Positions 11,440 to 24,576 are shown, counted from the stretch's first letter. The stretch is DNA of 64,000 nt from Physcomitrium patens (GCF_000002425.4 NC_037255.1:2239847-2303846), one strand, 5' to 3'. The notes: a model not told the origin generated them from the sequence alone. Translations and numbers: made by a program.

Positions 11440-13639
11440 GGTGACTGAACCTCCTCAACCCAAAGACCTCAGAGTTGTAAGCTTCAGCAAACCTCCCTAC
11501 CGATGTTTAAGAGTTGTGACAAGTAGACGAGAATCTACGCTTCAAAACAAGCAAACTCTAGCGTGACACTTCCTAAGCACAAGAGGCAATCGCTCGCACA
11601 CAACATCAAAAACTACGTCCAGACTCTGACCGACCATTTTCCACCAGCAACGCGTATCAATAGTTTCAACCCCCAACGGATCGAATTCCGCCCAATCGCA
11701 CCACTATCCTCGAAGCAACATCGAAACTCTTTTACTACAAGTCAACGCAAACTCACTACTTTTCAAAAGATAGAAAACTAAAATATGCGACAGATTCGAG
11801 TCGGTGACTTGCAAACCAAGTAGAACTCAGTCGGACAAACAATACCAAACCCAGAAGTAACCCAAGAAACAGACTCGCCAGATCATCATCACGCCACATG
11901 GTTTCAGAAACTCTTCCCCGTCCCACTTGGCTGTTGAACTGCAGTATGCCACTGTTGCAAAGATTCTATTCTACGATGCTTGTCGAAATTCCCACCCTAT
12001 ATAAGAAAAAAATCAATTATAAATTTTATCACAAGTTTAGGGCTTGGCTTCGAGAAATCTGTTCGACTTATAAGTGGTCAGATGGCCTTCAATTTTTCGT
12101 TGGGTATCATGTTTGAGAGGATTTGCAAGCATTATTCCGCGAAAGATGGAAGCATTCGATTGAAATGACGTTTGTTGAAGTCATCGGGCCTTTCTTGGAT
12201 GTGGATAGCGTCGTCACGCATTGGGTAGTGGAGGATAGTTGCGCAAAGGAAGCAGCTAGTGAGTGAGTCGAGATTGTGTCCACAGCCAATTAATTAAGGA
12301 GCAGGTTGCTTCAAAGTTCTAACAGCGTTCGTCGGAAGAGATTTGGTAAGTTGTTCTAGTGACTGGGTTTTGGTATCGGTGTTGGAGGTGGAGAAAGAAG
12401 AGGAGATGGGACGGGCGCAGGATGCGTCGATATCCTCCTGCTATACTAGAATATGATGTAGTTACGTAAGATCAACACTGCCATCTTTGTGGATATCTGG
12501 TTTGGTTCAATTTTCATGGGCTTTGCTAATAGGCTGCGATAGCGTAGAAAAGTCTAGGCATAAGACGGGATGGTTGCTTATTCTCATATCAGAGGGTATA
12601 GTAATCAAGGAAGTAGAATTCAAAACATTTCCTCTAGGAACAAGTGCAAGTTAAACAGCATCAGATGAGAAGACTACTGATGAGAAGGCTTCAACTTCGG
12701 TAAGATAATCCAGCCTTGATCTTGACTTATCCATTCTCCAATCATTTGTGGAAACCAGGTCACGTGACCAATAATACACTCTGAATGGCGTCCATCAGTC
12801 CCCACTAATGGTGTAGAAACTTTGTTGTTCCTCAAATTATTCGTTCTCCTGTTTGCTAATGCAATGTGGCAGCAGGATGATAGATATGAGATCTCCCATA
12901 ACATATGCAAGCATCAATCTGCACGCAGTTCAGAGGAATAATGTATACCGTTGAGGACTGGTGTGTGGCTATTGATACCAGTGCTGATGCACGTATTGCC
13001 AGGAAACCTTGAGGAGCACCATCAAGCGTGACACGAAATGGATATTCTTCTTGGGAGTTCCAATGTCCACAGCTCCCCACATTATGCGTTCTGTGACCGT
13101 GTCCTGCATGGCGTCCCTCAGGGAAGCTCAACGCAAAGCATCCTTAAATTAGAGAACCAATGAGATCTCATGCCTCAATAGACAGAAACTGGAATGATCA
13201 AAGGGTGTGAACGACTTGGAAGAGGTATGAAATCACCATGGCCACAATCCATTGAATGTGTTCTAGAACTCCATCTGGATTCCTTCTGCACAATAACTTC
13301 AAAAACAATCTACAGCTTTAGCTGTCTTTGAGGTGTTCAGTGCCCAGGGAAACTTTTTTTTTTTAATTTTTTGACACAAATAGTGAGTTACTCTACTCCA
13401 AGTAAAATAAAATTATAGTACTGGGCCAGGTCTGGCCAAGTGTATTAAAGTTACTTATGGGTTACTATTTACAAATGAGTTAATCGGACTAGAAAGCTTC
13501 CATTCTGGTCAATTGCATTCCCACTTTGCTAGAGTCTGGTTTGTACACCATTGCATGGAGAAAAGCCTAATGACTTTTGTCGCTTATTGCGGCTTGCATT
13601 TGGCATTCTTTTGCATATTGAAACTTGTGCTTTTGCCAT
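11440..13639. other. Intergenic, no gene recognised
   Basis: Probably holds the VPS2 promoter at its left end. Open frames at 12674-12910 (-) and 12856-13131 (-) were examined; the sequence around 12950-13130 has coding-like composition in two frames but matches no family I know and shows no clean splice continuation. The right end is AT-rich with a T-tract near 13350. Confidence 0.35.
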
Positions 13640-14074
13640 AGTTAACGAGTTTCAACCAAATTGTGTGAAGAACTTATTTCTATGACCACTGTATTCTTTT
13701 GATCCACAAAACCCACATAATAATTTCCCGAAGTAGCAACCAAAATTTGCTCGCCTTCTTGAATCTTCTCAAAATCTTGTATGCAAATATACAATGCTTC
13801 CAAGAAGGAGAGAATTGTGGAGGCCTTTAGCTTTTTGTGCATTCAATCTATAACATGTTTTTGATCCCATCCCAAACTTTTTGGTATCATGTTCCTCTTA
13901 TAATACTCCTAGAAACCTGTTGTGATTGTTATTGGAAAAATACAATAGACTACAATTAATCCATTCCTCATGACACATTAGAGTGAAGTACTTCTAGAAT
14001 GAGGTCTTTCCATACTAATGCAATTCTATTCCATACTTTTGAATCTTTTCTACTTTGGTACTTTGGTACGATGT
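13640..14074 (-). mobile_element. Possible LINE 3' remnant
   Basis: A 66-residue open frame (13842-13642) and its flanks read on the minus strand in a way compatible with the C-terminal tail of the L1-type LINE relic found at 15370-16950, with the family H repeat inserted between. The similarity is weak and based only on the pattern of residues and position, so this is tentative. Confidence 0.3.
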
Positions 14075-15330
14075 CGTGTTGTGGTTTGGCCATTATATGA
14101 AAATAATGTAATTATGTACTTAATATATAATTTAATAAGGAACATGGTGAGAGCCATGTTAGTAGATTTTAGTTGGTTGTAGAATATAATTTGATTATTA
14201 CCTTGAGAAGAGGTTGTTTAAAAAGATTACTATAGAATTTGTGTAACTTTAATTTCTTTTTGATATTAACTTTTAAGATTGGTTTTGGTTGATAATAGCT
14301 TTTAAGATTGGTTTTGGTTGATAGTAACTTCTAAATATTTAGAGTCACCTTTGTTAGACATTGGTTACCTTTGAAAACTTATTTTGATTCTTTTATTTGG
14401 TATTTAGAGCATAAATTATGAAAATCTTACAAGAAAAAGGATTGAAGAAGGGTTTTGGTAGCAAAGGGAGTAATTAGGGCACCAATATAGATGAATGGAG
14501 ATGAATGATGAAAATCTCCATTCCTATTGGTCAAAAATCATGACCAATGGGCTTTGAGGAGGCTGCCCGAGGCCATATTAGAGATTAGTGTTAGTTTTTT
14601 GGGGCCATTCGAGCTTTGAAGGCTAAATTCAGCAAGTTTAGGTTTTTGGCTATGGTTTTGGTGTAAGTTTTGTATGATTTGAAGTTTATATAAAAGAGAT
14701 ATATGCGCTCAAAGTTAAGGTGTTCATTGGGAGCTATTGTCACTCTTTTTAGTACAACGCACGCGTACAGATAGCAATTGAGGATCGGCGACTGCGATTG
14801 GAGAGAGCACTTTTGCGGCTACACTTTCTACATACTTCTTATTGGATTCCAAGTTGAAGTGAAGGAGTTATTGGATATTGAAGTCAGTGCATGCAATCTA
14901 AGGGTAGTAAGTGACCCGATTTACTAGTGACTGTGTCTTGAACTATATCTGGAGCAATTTGATGAAGTTTTGGCTCAAAATTTTAGTCAATGCGTAATTT
15001 CATTTAAGTAAACTTTTTACATAAGTTTTATGACATTTGAGTATTGGATTCTTGAGATATTAAGAAAATAGTGCTCGGATGCTTGTAAATTAGGGTTTAG
15101 AGTGTCTGCTAGGGTTTCTTAGATGCCAGAAGTTCGGAAGTGAATTTGCCGTTGGTTTTTTTAGTGATAAAGGTTAAGGGTGAAATCTACCTATTCTTTA
15201 AATTTGAGACAAACTGAACGGTTAGATCAAGAGTTATGAATTTCTAAAGTTTATGACAAGAAAACCCTTTGTTGGAAAAATATGTTTTGAAGGGATTTTG
15301 TTATATTTTGAGTTTTATGCAAAATAAAGG
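14075..15330 (+). repeat. Family H repeat, copy 1 (solo-LTR-like)
   Basis: About 1.2 kb similar to 51100-52304, where the copy interrupts family D pol. Both begin TGTCGT and share a block from about 14545 to 14800 including GGCTTTGAGGAGGCTGCCCG, followed by AGCTATTGTCACT-like and GATCGGCGACTG-like words. No coding region adjoins either copy, which fits solo LTRs of an element not otherwise present here. Limits are approximate and no target duplication was found. Confidence 0.6.
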
Positions 15331-15369
15331 AGTTTTGGGAGGCTAAACCAAGACTCATATAAAGGTTTA

Positions 15370-16950
15370 AGCTACACTCTCTATAGGTAGATATCTAGTA
15401 TATTCCCAGATAGCAAATCATGCCATATGACAATGGTGAAGAATTCTAAACTTGGTTGCCAATTATCTTTTGTATATGGTTTGTACTCCTTGAGATGGTA
15501 TTTTAGTAATGTGTGCAGATTTGATTCAATTTTTTTAATTTTTTTAACTATCCATTTGCCTAAAAAGGCCATTCTTGCATCCTAAGGAATGATAAGATTA
15601 ATTCCACCTTTATTCAAAGGTTGACAACATTGAAGCCATACCACTTTGATACAAGTTCATTGCATCATACATCATGCTAATTAGTTATTTAAAGAAGCTT
15701 TAATCTTTGATATACCTCTCTTGATTATTCCCTAAATTGATAAAATGAAGAATATTATAGAAAATAAAATTATATTAACAATTATTCTTCTATTTATAAT
15801 AATAATTAATTAAGAGCTCCAATATTTTAGTTTTTTGGTAATTTTTTATTATAGGAAGGAGTCAAAGTCTAAGAGGAACAAAGAAATATCAAATAGTGCT
15901 CTTAATAATTTTCTCACTTTATTTTTTTTCCATGTGATGCCTAAATCATTTGTCTGTAGAAGCTAGTTTGGTATAGCATAATTCTTCCAATATTCACTTG
16001 ATTTGTTCTAATTTAGTATTAAGTCTTAGTTTAGACAAAAAGCTTGAAGTGTATATATGGCATGATGTATATTAGACTCTTCTCCAACAAAAGTCAAAGG
16101 TATATTATCTACATATTAAGCCATAATTTTTTATTTGAAAACTAAAGATAATTGAATACTTTTTATGAGTCTCAAGCTTTATAATTATTATATAGAAGAT
16201 TTCTAACATTATAAAGAGTAGATAAGGATCTAATAGGCAACCTTATCTCATTCTTCTTTCTATTAAAAAAGAATTTAAAAAAGACCTACTAATCTTCATA
16301 CATGCTTTAGCACCTTAAAAAAGTAGCTTAACTATGTGATAAAACTTTCTAAGTAGTCTCATAGCTTCTATTATAGAAAATAAAAATTTCTACTCTATCA
16401 TTCTTTTATAGATTAGTATTATAAGCTCTTGGGTCACTTTTAGAAGAAGATAGCCTTTGCATATATTGTCTTGTAATATGACTAAATAATCTAGCTTTAT
16501 AACATCTTAAAAGATTCAATAAAATTCTAAAATAATTTTTTTTGGGCCCTGGAATTTATCTTTACTCATTTCTTATAATATTTTAGTAAATTTATCTAAA
16601 ATAAGAGGCATCTTAAATTTTTTTTTTCTTCAAGGCTTACCTTGTCAATAACCTCTTGATTAGCTTGGTTTATTACTTCTTTTGAGATTGTTGTAGGAGT
16701 GCAAGCTTAATATAACTCGCTATAAAAATTCTAATAAATATGAATTAAACTTTTTAGATGATTTTAGAGTTCGATGCCTTCATCTTCTAATTTTATAATA
16801 TAGGCCATAGATGGTCTTTCTTATATATCATAGAAAAAATCTTAAGAACATTAATCTAAGCCTTAATTTATTTAATTCTAGATTAAAATTTTTGTCCTAC
16901 AATTATTTGTCGCTTTAGTTGTTGAAGACAATCGACACATATTGTGAAGC
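15370..16950 (-). mobile_element. Decayed L1-type LINE, reverse transcriptase relic
   Basis: Minus-strand translation, broken by many stops and frame changes, follows plant L1-type LINE ORF2 in order: a KDKFQGPKKIILEFY-like block (consensus KSPGPDGI..EFYK) near 16550, VTQELIILIYKR near 16430, the CLLDPYLLFIMLEI-like block (consensus QGCPLDPYLF) near 16230, and downstream near 15560 MAFLGKWIVKKI, matching the post-RT region. Very AT-rich and clearly inactive. It predates the H repeat and the gypsy insertions around it. Confidence 0.65.
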
Positions 16951-17422
16951 AAGTTTGATAGGTGGCATCTTTGGAGCAAGCTTGTAAGTTATTTGTTGCA
17001 ATAGAGATTTTTTTTATAGAAGTTCATTCTCACAATTACAAACTATAATTTGGTTTACACAAAATATTTTGTAATAAAAAAGACAAAGTTGTAACTTTTC
17101 ATAAAACAATTGTGTTAGATGACATTGCCACATCTTTTTGATTTGACATTGGACTTTGATGTCTTCAAGAAATTGACAGCTCATCTTATATAGAGATGTT
17201 ATTTTTGCCTCTGGCTTTAATAAAATCTATTGTCAAAAAATAAAGTAATTAGAATATGACTTATTCCCAAATATAAAAGATTTTGAATCATCAATAATAT
17301 TTTTGAAGACACACAATACATATGTACAATCTAATTGTGCTAATATACTACAACCATCTTGCCATCTACTATCCCAACTAAAATCTAAAGTATAAAAGAT
17401 AAAGAATATATCTTTGACTTGT
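16951..17422. other. AT-rich spacer, nothing recognised
   Basis: No gene, repeat or RNA was identified. It may be the 5' part of the LINE relic decayed past recognition. Confidence 0.3.
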
Positions 17423-17545
17423 TGTCATGGACATACACATGTAAGTGAATAATTACCTATATAAATAGGTAGAAGTAAGTAGAAGTAGGTAAATATAAGT
17501 TAATTCTATAATATCTTCTATAAAAGCTTTCTAAAAGCTTTTAAG
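17423..17545 (+). mobile_element. Element E: first part of a family A 5' LTR
   Basis: Starts TGTCATGGAC and follows the first 120 bases of family A LTRs (CATGTAAG, AATAATTAC, AATAGGTAGAAGTAAG words). It is cut at 17546 by element C1 and resumes at 23333, where the match continues with GACTTTATAGGT-like sequence, so the LTR is a single unit of about 564 bases split by an insertion. No exact target duplication remains (TTAAG against GAAAG). Confidence 0.8.
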
Positions 17546-17842
17546 TGTCACGGAAAAAAAAATACAAACTCGAGATCTAACAAGAAATTCAAGAAGAACT
17601 AGCAAGAACTAGATTAATCAGATGAATACAAGAACAATACCAGAGAGGTGAACTAGAGCTCCAAGAGATGTGTTGTCGAGACTGAAGAACTCTTCAACCT
17701 CGTTTCTAATATATACTCCTATTTAAAAAACTTCTCCAGTAACTTCTATTAATTAGGAAGCTTCTAGAAGGTTCCAGAGACTTGCTTCTAGAAGATTCTA
17801 GAAACTTGTCTCTAGAAGGTTTTAGGGACTATGTCCCTAACA
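17546..17842 (-). repeat. C1 3' LTR
   Basis: 297 bases, TGTCACGG...CCTAACA on the plus strand. Contains heat-shock-element words TTCTAGAAGGTTC and a TATATA box (AATATATACTCC region). Pairs with 23042-23332. Confidence 0.88.
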
Positions 17843-17892
17843 TCACCCCCTCCTTTAGCTTCGAGGTCTCCAAGAAGTAATGTTATTGTTAA

Positions 17893-18246
17893 TCAGTACC
17901 AACACAAGAAAATGAAGATCTGTCGCATAACGTCTGTTATGAACTCCAACTATTGTTCACGACGCAAGTGGTTTATCTGCCCTTGAAGCCAACGGTAGTG
18001 GCCTAGTCCTTCAACTTTTGACCAAGCATGAACTTTCGTGTCCTCATTGTGAAATTGTCCTACAAATATGCCTTCTGGTTGACCATCGTAAGCAGGCTCG
18101 GACTCAAATACAATCACCAGTAATCGGTTACTTGGTATCCTCCATCGTCATCGTGGTGTAGGCGGTTCTTCATCTCGGAGTTGCCTTCGTGAGCTAATTG
18201 GTTGAGATAATCTGACTGGTATAGTATCTATCTCTTGGCTATCCAT
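17893..18246 (-). pseudogene. C1 third ORF (ORF3), interrupted
   Basis: Reads from ATG at 18246 to a stop near 17893, about 117 codons, between the chromodomain and the 3' LTR. It matches the intact 140-residue ORF of A1 in RLSQP, the SRR/LRDEE stretch, GHYRWLQG and INHLRREQ. A TGA near codon 33 (18150-18148, at a CGA-type codon) and a TAG after INHLRREQ break this copy. Function unknown: no signal peptide, membrane segment or known fold recognised. Confidence 0.75.
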
Positions 18247-18393
18247 ATCAGAAGACCAAACTATGGCTACTGAAAAAATTCTATTTTATCTTGGAGAAAA
18301 TAACTACATCAACTACGAATTTTGGTGGTGCTCTCCCCTTTTCTTATATTCTTGGGTGAGCAAGCTTCAGAAAGAAGCTATCGTTGAACCGGC

Positions 18394-21300
18394 TTAGGTT
18401 TATGAGGATGTTGTTGATGAAATCCATGTACCTTTTGTGGCGCATTGGTGAGATTTTCAGCTGGCTCCCACGTTCGCTCATTAATATTGTGGCCGCACCA
18501 ATGAACAAGATACTCTAACTCGTCCCACCTTCACCATGAATCCAGTACCTTTTCAACCTCATATTCCTCGTGGTTCTCAATTTCAATACTAGGTCGCAAA
18601 CATTGCATTCTTCCAAGAAAAGACGATTCTCGATAAGGCTCCAATAAAGAAACATGAAAGACTGGATGTACCTTCATAGAAGCCGGTAATTCCAGAGGGT
18701 ACGCCAGTGGATTGATTTGCTTCTGAATGATAAATGATCCCAATCTTTGATAGTCCAACTTATCACATGGTCACTTGGTCTTAATATTCCATCCAAGAAG
18801 CCATGCTTTATCTCGAATTTTGAAAGTAGGTGCTTGATTCCGAAATCTATCTGCAAATGCCTTGTAGGATTCTTGAGCGGATTGTAATTGAAGCTTCAAC
18901 GTATTTTGAAGCTCTGATAGTTGTTTCGCAAATCCTTCAAATGCTGGATTATTATTTGTTGATGGACTCAATAAATCAAGCTTCGGATGATACCCATAGT
19001 TGGAAAAGAATAGTGTGTATTGAGTCGACGCATAGAGGGTGTTGTTATATGCAAACTTGGCTAGCGGCAGATATGTGGTCCAATCGTCTTGTTGATAGTT
19101 GATGCTGCATCGTAAGTATTGTTCCAAGACTTGGTTCATCCGTTTTGTTTGGCTATCAATTTGAGGATGAAAAGTCGAAGAAAGCTTGATATCCACCTTC
19201 AGTATCTCAAAGAGAGATCTCCAAAACTTTGATATGAACTAGGTTCCTCGAACTGATACGATATCATTTGGTAGTCCATGATATCAATACACATTATCGA
19301 GAAAGAGCCTTGCTATGACTTTATTGGATAATGTCTTCTTGGAAGGGACAAAGTGCGCCATCTTTATAAGCCGATCTACCACGACAAAGATGCTGTCAAA
19401 TAAAATCGATGATGGCAAGTCCATGATGAAGTCCATAGAAACTGAAGACCATGGTCGACGTAAAATCGGCAATGGCTGTAAGAGTCCATAAGGGCGATGC
19501 TGAGGATTCTTGGATCTTGAACAGATGTCACAGGAGAGGACAAAATCTTTCACATCCTTCCACATTTGGGGCCACCAAAAATCTTGAGAAATAAGCTCCA
19601 AGGTCTTGTTGAATCTAAAATATCCAGCAGCTAGAAAATCATGGAGAGATTGAAGAACTTGGAGTCGTACTGGTCCTTTTGGGATATACAACCGGTCCTC
19701 AAAGTATAAAAGATCTCCTTCCACCTTGAATTTGTTGTCATTGGTACGCTGTTTGATATCAATGGCTATTGAATCTTTAATGGTCACGGCACATACATGA
19801 TTCAAGAAGTCAGCATCAATTGGCACAATAGTAGCATAAAGCCGAAATTGCTCTCGCTTCAATAACGTCGTACATTGTTGATCAAATGCTACTTTTTCAG
19901 CCTTTGATATAAGATACGATCTCTCCGATAAGGCATCAGATAGTCCTTGCTACTTTTCAGGTCGATAAGTGATAACAAAATCAAACCTAGATAGCGACAT
20001 AGTCCACCGAGCTTAACGTCAATTTAGTACTCGAGCCGACATAAAATACTCTAAATTCTTGTGATTTGTGTATACGGTCAATGGATGTGCAACTCTTTCA
20101 AGAAAGTGATACCATTCTTGAAAAGAATCCACTATAGCAAGAAGTTCCTTATCGTGGATCTCATAATTGATTTCAACAGCAGAAAACTTTCGAGGATAGA
20201 ATACAATCAGATGGAACTTCTTGTCTTCTCCCATTTGTGAAAGTACAGCTTCCAAGGTAAAATCCGAAGCATCAGTTTCTAAATAAAAGGCCTTTGTAAA
20301 GTTTTGATGTACCAAGATTGGAGCTGTAGTAAATGCAGTCTTCAAGTCTTGAAATGCCTTCTCCGTTAGAGGTCCCCATTCTAGCTTATCCTTGCATGTC
20401 AACCTAGTGAGAGGAGTAGCAACTTGAGAGTAATTCTTGATGAAGTTCCGATAGAAGTTGGCAAAACCAAGAAAGCATTGTACGTCTCTAACCGTCTTCA
20501 GAACCTCCCAGAACATGATTGCTTCCACCTTCTTGGGGTCCATCTTCAAGCCTTCTGTAGTCACAATGAACTTCAAAAACTCCATCTCTATTCAGTAAAA
20601 TAAACACTTTTTTAACTTCGCATATAGTCTTTGCTCACGTAGTTTCTCTAAGACCAAACGAACGTGCTTTTCATGCTCTTCCTCGTTTTTGGAGAATATC
20701 AAAATATCATCCAAATAGATGACAACAAAATCATTAAGGTGCTCTCGAAAAATTTCATTCATCATATGTTGAAAGATCGCTAGAGCATTGGTAAGACCAA
20801 AGGGCATGACATTATATTCAAAATGGCCATACCTTGTACAGAACATTGTCTTCCACTCATCTCCTTCCTTAATTCGTATGAGGTTGTAAGCTCTCCTTAG
20901 ATCAATTTTTGTAAAGATCCTTGCACGTCTAAGTTATTCTAAGAGATTAGAAATCAAGGATAATGGATAACGATTTTTCTTTGTTACCTTGTTGAGGCCT
21001 CCATAGTCTATACACATCCGCAACGAGCCATCTTTCTTCTTCACAAATAAGATCGGTGCTCCTTCCTACAAGTCTATGGCGCAATCATATGGTCTGTGTT
21101 CTGGTAGCATGTCGGCATTCTTCTTTTGAAACACGTTTTTAAAATCCTTATATTGCTCAAGTATACTTGCTGTTGAGATCTTCTCCCCGGTAGTTGGAGT
21201 CACATAAATGACAAACGGTGTGCCTTCCTTGGACGATCTTATAAACACTCTTGCTCCAATAAATAAGGATTTCTCTATTCGGGATTTTCTACTAGGCTTG

Positions 21301-21780
21301 CTCTTGGGTGGTTTTGTGGGAAAGGTTATCTTCTACAACTTCCAATCTATGGATGGGTTATGCTTTTCCAACCAGGAAAGACCAAGAATAACAGGATATG
21401 ATGGGTTCTAATAATATTGAAAATAATATGACTACTATGGCCCTTAAACGTCACTTCTATAGGTTCTGATTCATGGGTGACACTACCAGACAATAAAGGT
21501 CGTCCATCTATGACCTCAATGTGAATAGGTTTGGATTTTTGTACTAAAGGGATCTTATGACACTTCACAATTTCTTCGTCTAAGAAACAAGCAGATGCTC
21601 TTGAATCTAATAATGCTAAGGTTCTCAGTTTGTGAGGACCAATAAGCAAAGGGATTGTAAAATAAAGGGCAGATTGAGCGGAAAGAAAGGAACTTGGTTG
21701 TTGTTGCAATATTTCACTGTCCAGCCGCACGGTTCCTATTCTGGTTGGGCATCCTCGTTTTCCTGAACAAACGTGCCCTT
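18394..21780 (-). pseudogene. pol: C1 pol: protease, RT, RNase H, integrase, chromodomain
   Basis: Read from right to left. Protease near 21730-21350 (ALLDSRASACFLD, consensus DSGA, so the active-site Gly is lost). RT to 20592 with MPFGLTNA and the catalytic YLDD box near 20700. RNase H 20585-20019 with ETDASDF and [16 protein letters not shown]. Integrase 19862-18771 with CDICSRSKN of the zinc-binding end and VSMDFIMDLP of the catalytic core. Chromodomain 18560-18394 with YLVHW and ERTWEP words. Stops separate these blocks. RNase H and chromodomain types point to the fungal-like (Tcn1/MAGGY) chromovirus branch. Confidence 0.88.
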
Positions 21781-22761
21781 AGTCATGACAATACATCAAT
21801 TTTACTTCTTTGGGCGATTTCCAACTTTGTGGCCTTTTTCACCGCAATACAAGCATAGACCTTCCTCCATATGCTACTTTTTTTCTTGTAGAGTTAGGGA
21901 TTTGATAAGTACTTCATCAATTTGCATATCTTCTACCTTTGAATGTGAATTCATGCTGCTTGCCAACATAGTTGAGGCATGGCAAATCGTATGTTGTCTT
22001 GAACGTTGGTCTTGGCGACGTTGGAATATGCAGTTATTGTACTTCACAACTTGGCTAATAGCTTCGTTGAGCGTTTGCAAATCAAGAAGAGTTAACAGCA
22101 AATCCTTCACATCGTCCCTTAAATCCTAATAGAATCAACTCATCAATGCTTCTTCATCCCAATTGATGTCGCATGCTAATTGCCTGAAGTCCGATGCATA
22201 GACTAATATAGAGCACATTCCTTGTCATAGTGACCGGATCTTTGTTGTAGCCCATCGAACCTTATCGTGTTCACCAAATGCTTCTGCAAACACGTCCAAA
22301 AAGGTTTCAAAGTTGTTTAGTATGGACGATCGTTTCTCAAACAAAGGAGCAAACCATGATAGAGCTTGCCCTGTAAGTAAGGTTCCAACAAGCCCAACAC
22401 GTGACTCCTCCGTTGGATAGCGTTCGGGCTGTAAAACTATTATCAACCTGATTTGGTTGACGAATCCTCGAAACTTGGAACGCGTACCATCAAACTTCTT
22501 CAGAAGGCTAACTCGGGGCTCCTTATGTTGTAGAACTAGCGGTGCTTGTCGAACCAGAGGCAAAGTTGCTTCTCCAAGTGCAGAAGTTTGAGGCTGGTGC
22601 AACCTAGATTGTGCCATCTCAGATGTTCCATCATTATGAAGCCTTGCCATGACTCCTTCAATCTCTGCAGTTCTTTGCGATAACATAGTAAGGGCATTCA
22701 TGATAGCATCCAACTTGGACTCCGAACTTTCCATCATACTAATGTCTTGGCCTCCGGCCAT
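21780..22761 (-). pseudogene. gag: C1 gag
   Basis: Begins MAGGQDISMM at 22761 and includes the capsid block KKFDGTRSKFRGFVNQI and QALSWFAP, then AFGEHDKVRWATTKI. Stops appear near 22225 and 22145. The CCHC zinc knuckle near 21830 reads CLYCGEKGHKVGNR, with the last Cys replaced by Arg. The following pol frame is -1 relative to gag, as in A1. Confidence 0.85.
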
Positions 22762-23041
22762 TCTAAGAGAAGGACAAAAATAACTCTATAAGAAGACAAT
22801 ATTGGTTTAGAGGAGGGTACTCCGCAACCTCTAAAATGCCTTAAGAGCTTCAAGAAAATGGATAATCCACTCTCTCCAAGAAGAATAAGACTCTAATATT
22901 GTAACAAAAGAAGTATTAGTTTAGAGGAGGGTAATCCGCAACCTCTAAAATGCTAGTACACTTCCAAGCAGAGGGATAATCCACACTCTAACAAAGAAGA
23001 AACTAGCTCTGATATTTGAGATGAGTGTAGTCTTGACAAAC
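22762..23041 (-). other. C1 leader with primer-binding-like site
   Basis: Untranslated leader between 5' LTR and gag. On the minus strand AATATCAGAGC lies about 30 nt after the LTR, like the matching site in families A and B. TATCAGAGC is part of the classical initiator-tRNA-Met primer binding site. The leader also holds a repeated ~120-base block containing GGATTATCC/GGATTACCC words. Confidence 0.55.
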
Positions 23042-23332
23042 TGCCACGGACAGAGAAATACAGACTCGAGATCTAACAAGAAGTTCAGGAAGAACTAGCA
23101 AGAACTAAATTAATCAGATGAGAACAATACCAAAGAGGTGAGCTAGAGCTCCAAGAGATGTGTTGTCGAGACTGAAGAACTCTTCAGCCTCAATTCCAAT
23201 ATATACTTCTATTTAGGAAGCTTTTCAAGCAACTTCTACCAACTAGGAAGCTTCTAGAAGGTTCCAGAGACTTGCTTCTAGAAGGTTCTAGAAACTTGTC
23301 TCTAGAAGGTTCTAAGGACTATGTCTCTAATA
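23042..23332 (-). repeat. C1 5' LTR with heat-shock elements and TATA box
   Basis: 291 bases, TGCCACGG...TCTAATA on the plus strand. Carries the alternating pattern TTCtaGAAggTTCtaGAA at 23276-23293 and TTCtaGAAggTTC at 23252-23264, plus a further GAAggTTC. In the direction of transcription (minus) these lie upstream of AGTATATATT at about 23198-23207, the likely TATA box. Diverged from the 3' LTR by scattered substitutions and small indels. Confidence 0.88.
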
Positions 23333-23773
23333 GAAAGATGCTATTTTGACTTTATAGGTATCTATAATTGACTTTTTGGATTAAAAAAGTAGTCAACAAG
23401 TTGGCCATATACCACACATATTATTAGCTTAAAGACCAAGCAAACTATGTTGCCCACATATAAAAAAACTTGCCTTATAAGTCAAGGCATGTATTCTATA
23501 AAGTCAACACATATTGGAGGTTCTATAGAACATCGCCACATAGCCTCTAATTAGATAGTATATATAGAGATAAGAATGAATCCCTCTTCATTCTTGTCAA
23601 CTCCTTTTTTACTTCTAGTTTAGTTTCAAGAGTCTCAAATTTTCTTGTCTTTTCGCAAGAAGCTATTCTAATTTATTTTTAATATACATACTTCTTTATT
23701 TTTATTTTTTTACTCTTTCTTTGATATAGATTTCATTGGTTTATGCATCATCTTATAGTTCATGTCTTTAATA
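23333..23773 (+). repeat. Element E: remainder of the split family A 5' LTR
   Basis: Continues the LTR begun at 17423. Holds the TATATATAGAGA box at about 23559-23570, then the stem arms at 23569-23580 and 23587-23598, and ends near TTTAATA before the GATTGATACAAG leader, matching the GATTGACAAGAG leader of A2. Confidence 0.8.
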
Positions 23774-23979
23774 GATTGATACAAGTACACTTATAATATC
23801 AGAGCTTTATCGTGTCTTGATTAAGAGTGGATTATCTCTTGCTAATGATAAGACATAAGTATATTAGAAGTTATGGATTGTCCTCTTCTAAATTGATATT
23901 GTTCTTAATATTTTCTTTGTCCTCAAGCCCTTTCTTCTACTTGTCTTAAGTGATATTAGATATTTTTTTGAATGTTATT

Positions 23980-24576
23980 ATGGCAAAGCTTATTAAAATG
24001 AAGAGTACAATGGCACAAATACAAAAACAATTGAGGGAGTTGATACTTGCGATGCATCAACTTAACTTACCACCATATATATTAACAAGAATGGAAGGAA
24101 GTGAGGATATAGAAATGATTAGAGCTGCTTTAACATCTGCACCAAATCATGTCCCTCTACCCATAGTGGAACATCCTTCAAGTGTTAAAGAATTAAGAGT
24201 TGCTTTATCCGAGAAATTTCATGGTACAAGATCCAAATTTTGAGGATTTATTAATCAAATACAACTTGTGATTGAACTTCAACCTCAAAGCTATTCAACT
24301 CCAAGATCACAAGTTAGATTCATTGTTACAATTCTTTCACGTTTAGCACTATTGTAGTTTTCATCTTTTCTTAAACGACGAGATCCAATATTGAATAATT
24401 TGGAGGCATTTTTCATAGAATTCCAGTCCATATATGAAAAATATGATGAAACTCATGTTGTAACCAATAAGATCCATATTTTGTGACAAGTTAATCAATC
24501 AGTAACATTATATGCTTTATAATTTCCAAAACCTGCAACTGATATCAAGTGGAATGGTGGTGCACTTATTTATTAA
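23980..24576 (+). pseudogene. gag: Element E gag, truncated
   Basis: Starts MAKLIKMKSTMAQIQKQL and follows family A gag through EKFHGTRSKF, a TGA stop, then RSQVRFI and EAFFIEFQSIY with several stops. It breaks off at about 24576, at the boundary of the copia fragment. The zinc knuckle, pol and 3' LTR are missing. Confidence 0.82.

Larger units (their letters stand above)
17546..23332 (-). mobile_element. Element C1: family C gypsy chromovirus, nearly full length
   Basis: A minus-strand Ty3/gypsy element bounded by LTRs 17546-17842 (3') and 23042-23332 (5'). Between them in transcription order are leader, gag, protease, RT, RNase H, integrase, chromodomain and a third ORF. It lies inside the 5' LTR of element E. 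The frame carries several stops and the protease active-site DSG reads DSR, so this copy is inactive. The TG...CA ends are visible at 17546/17842; the terminal CA of the right copy is mutated. Confidence 0.9.

Noticed and set aside
12856-13131. 91-codon minus-strand frame with coding-like composition
   Set aside because: No recognised domain and no consistent exon structure; a second frame over the same bases looks equally coding-like.
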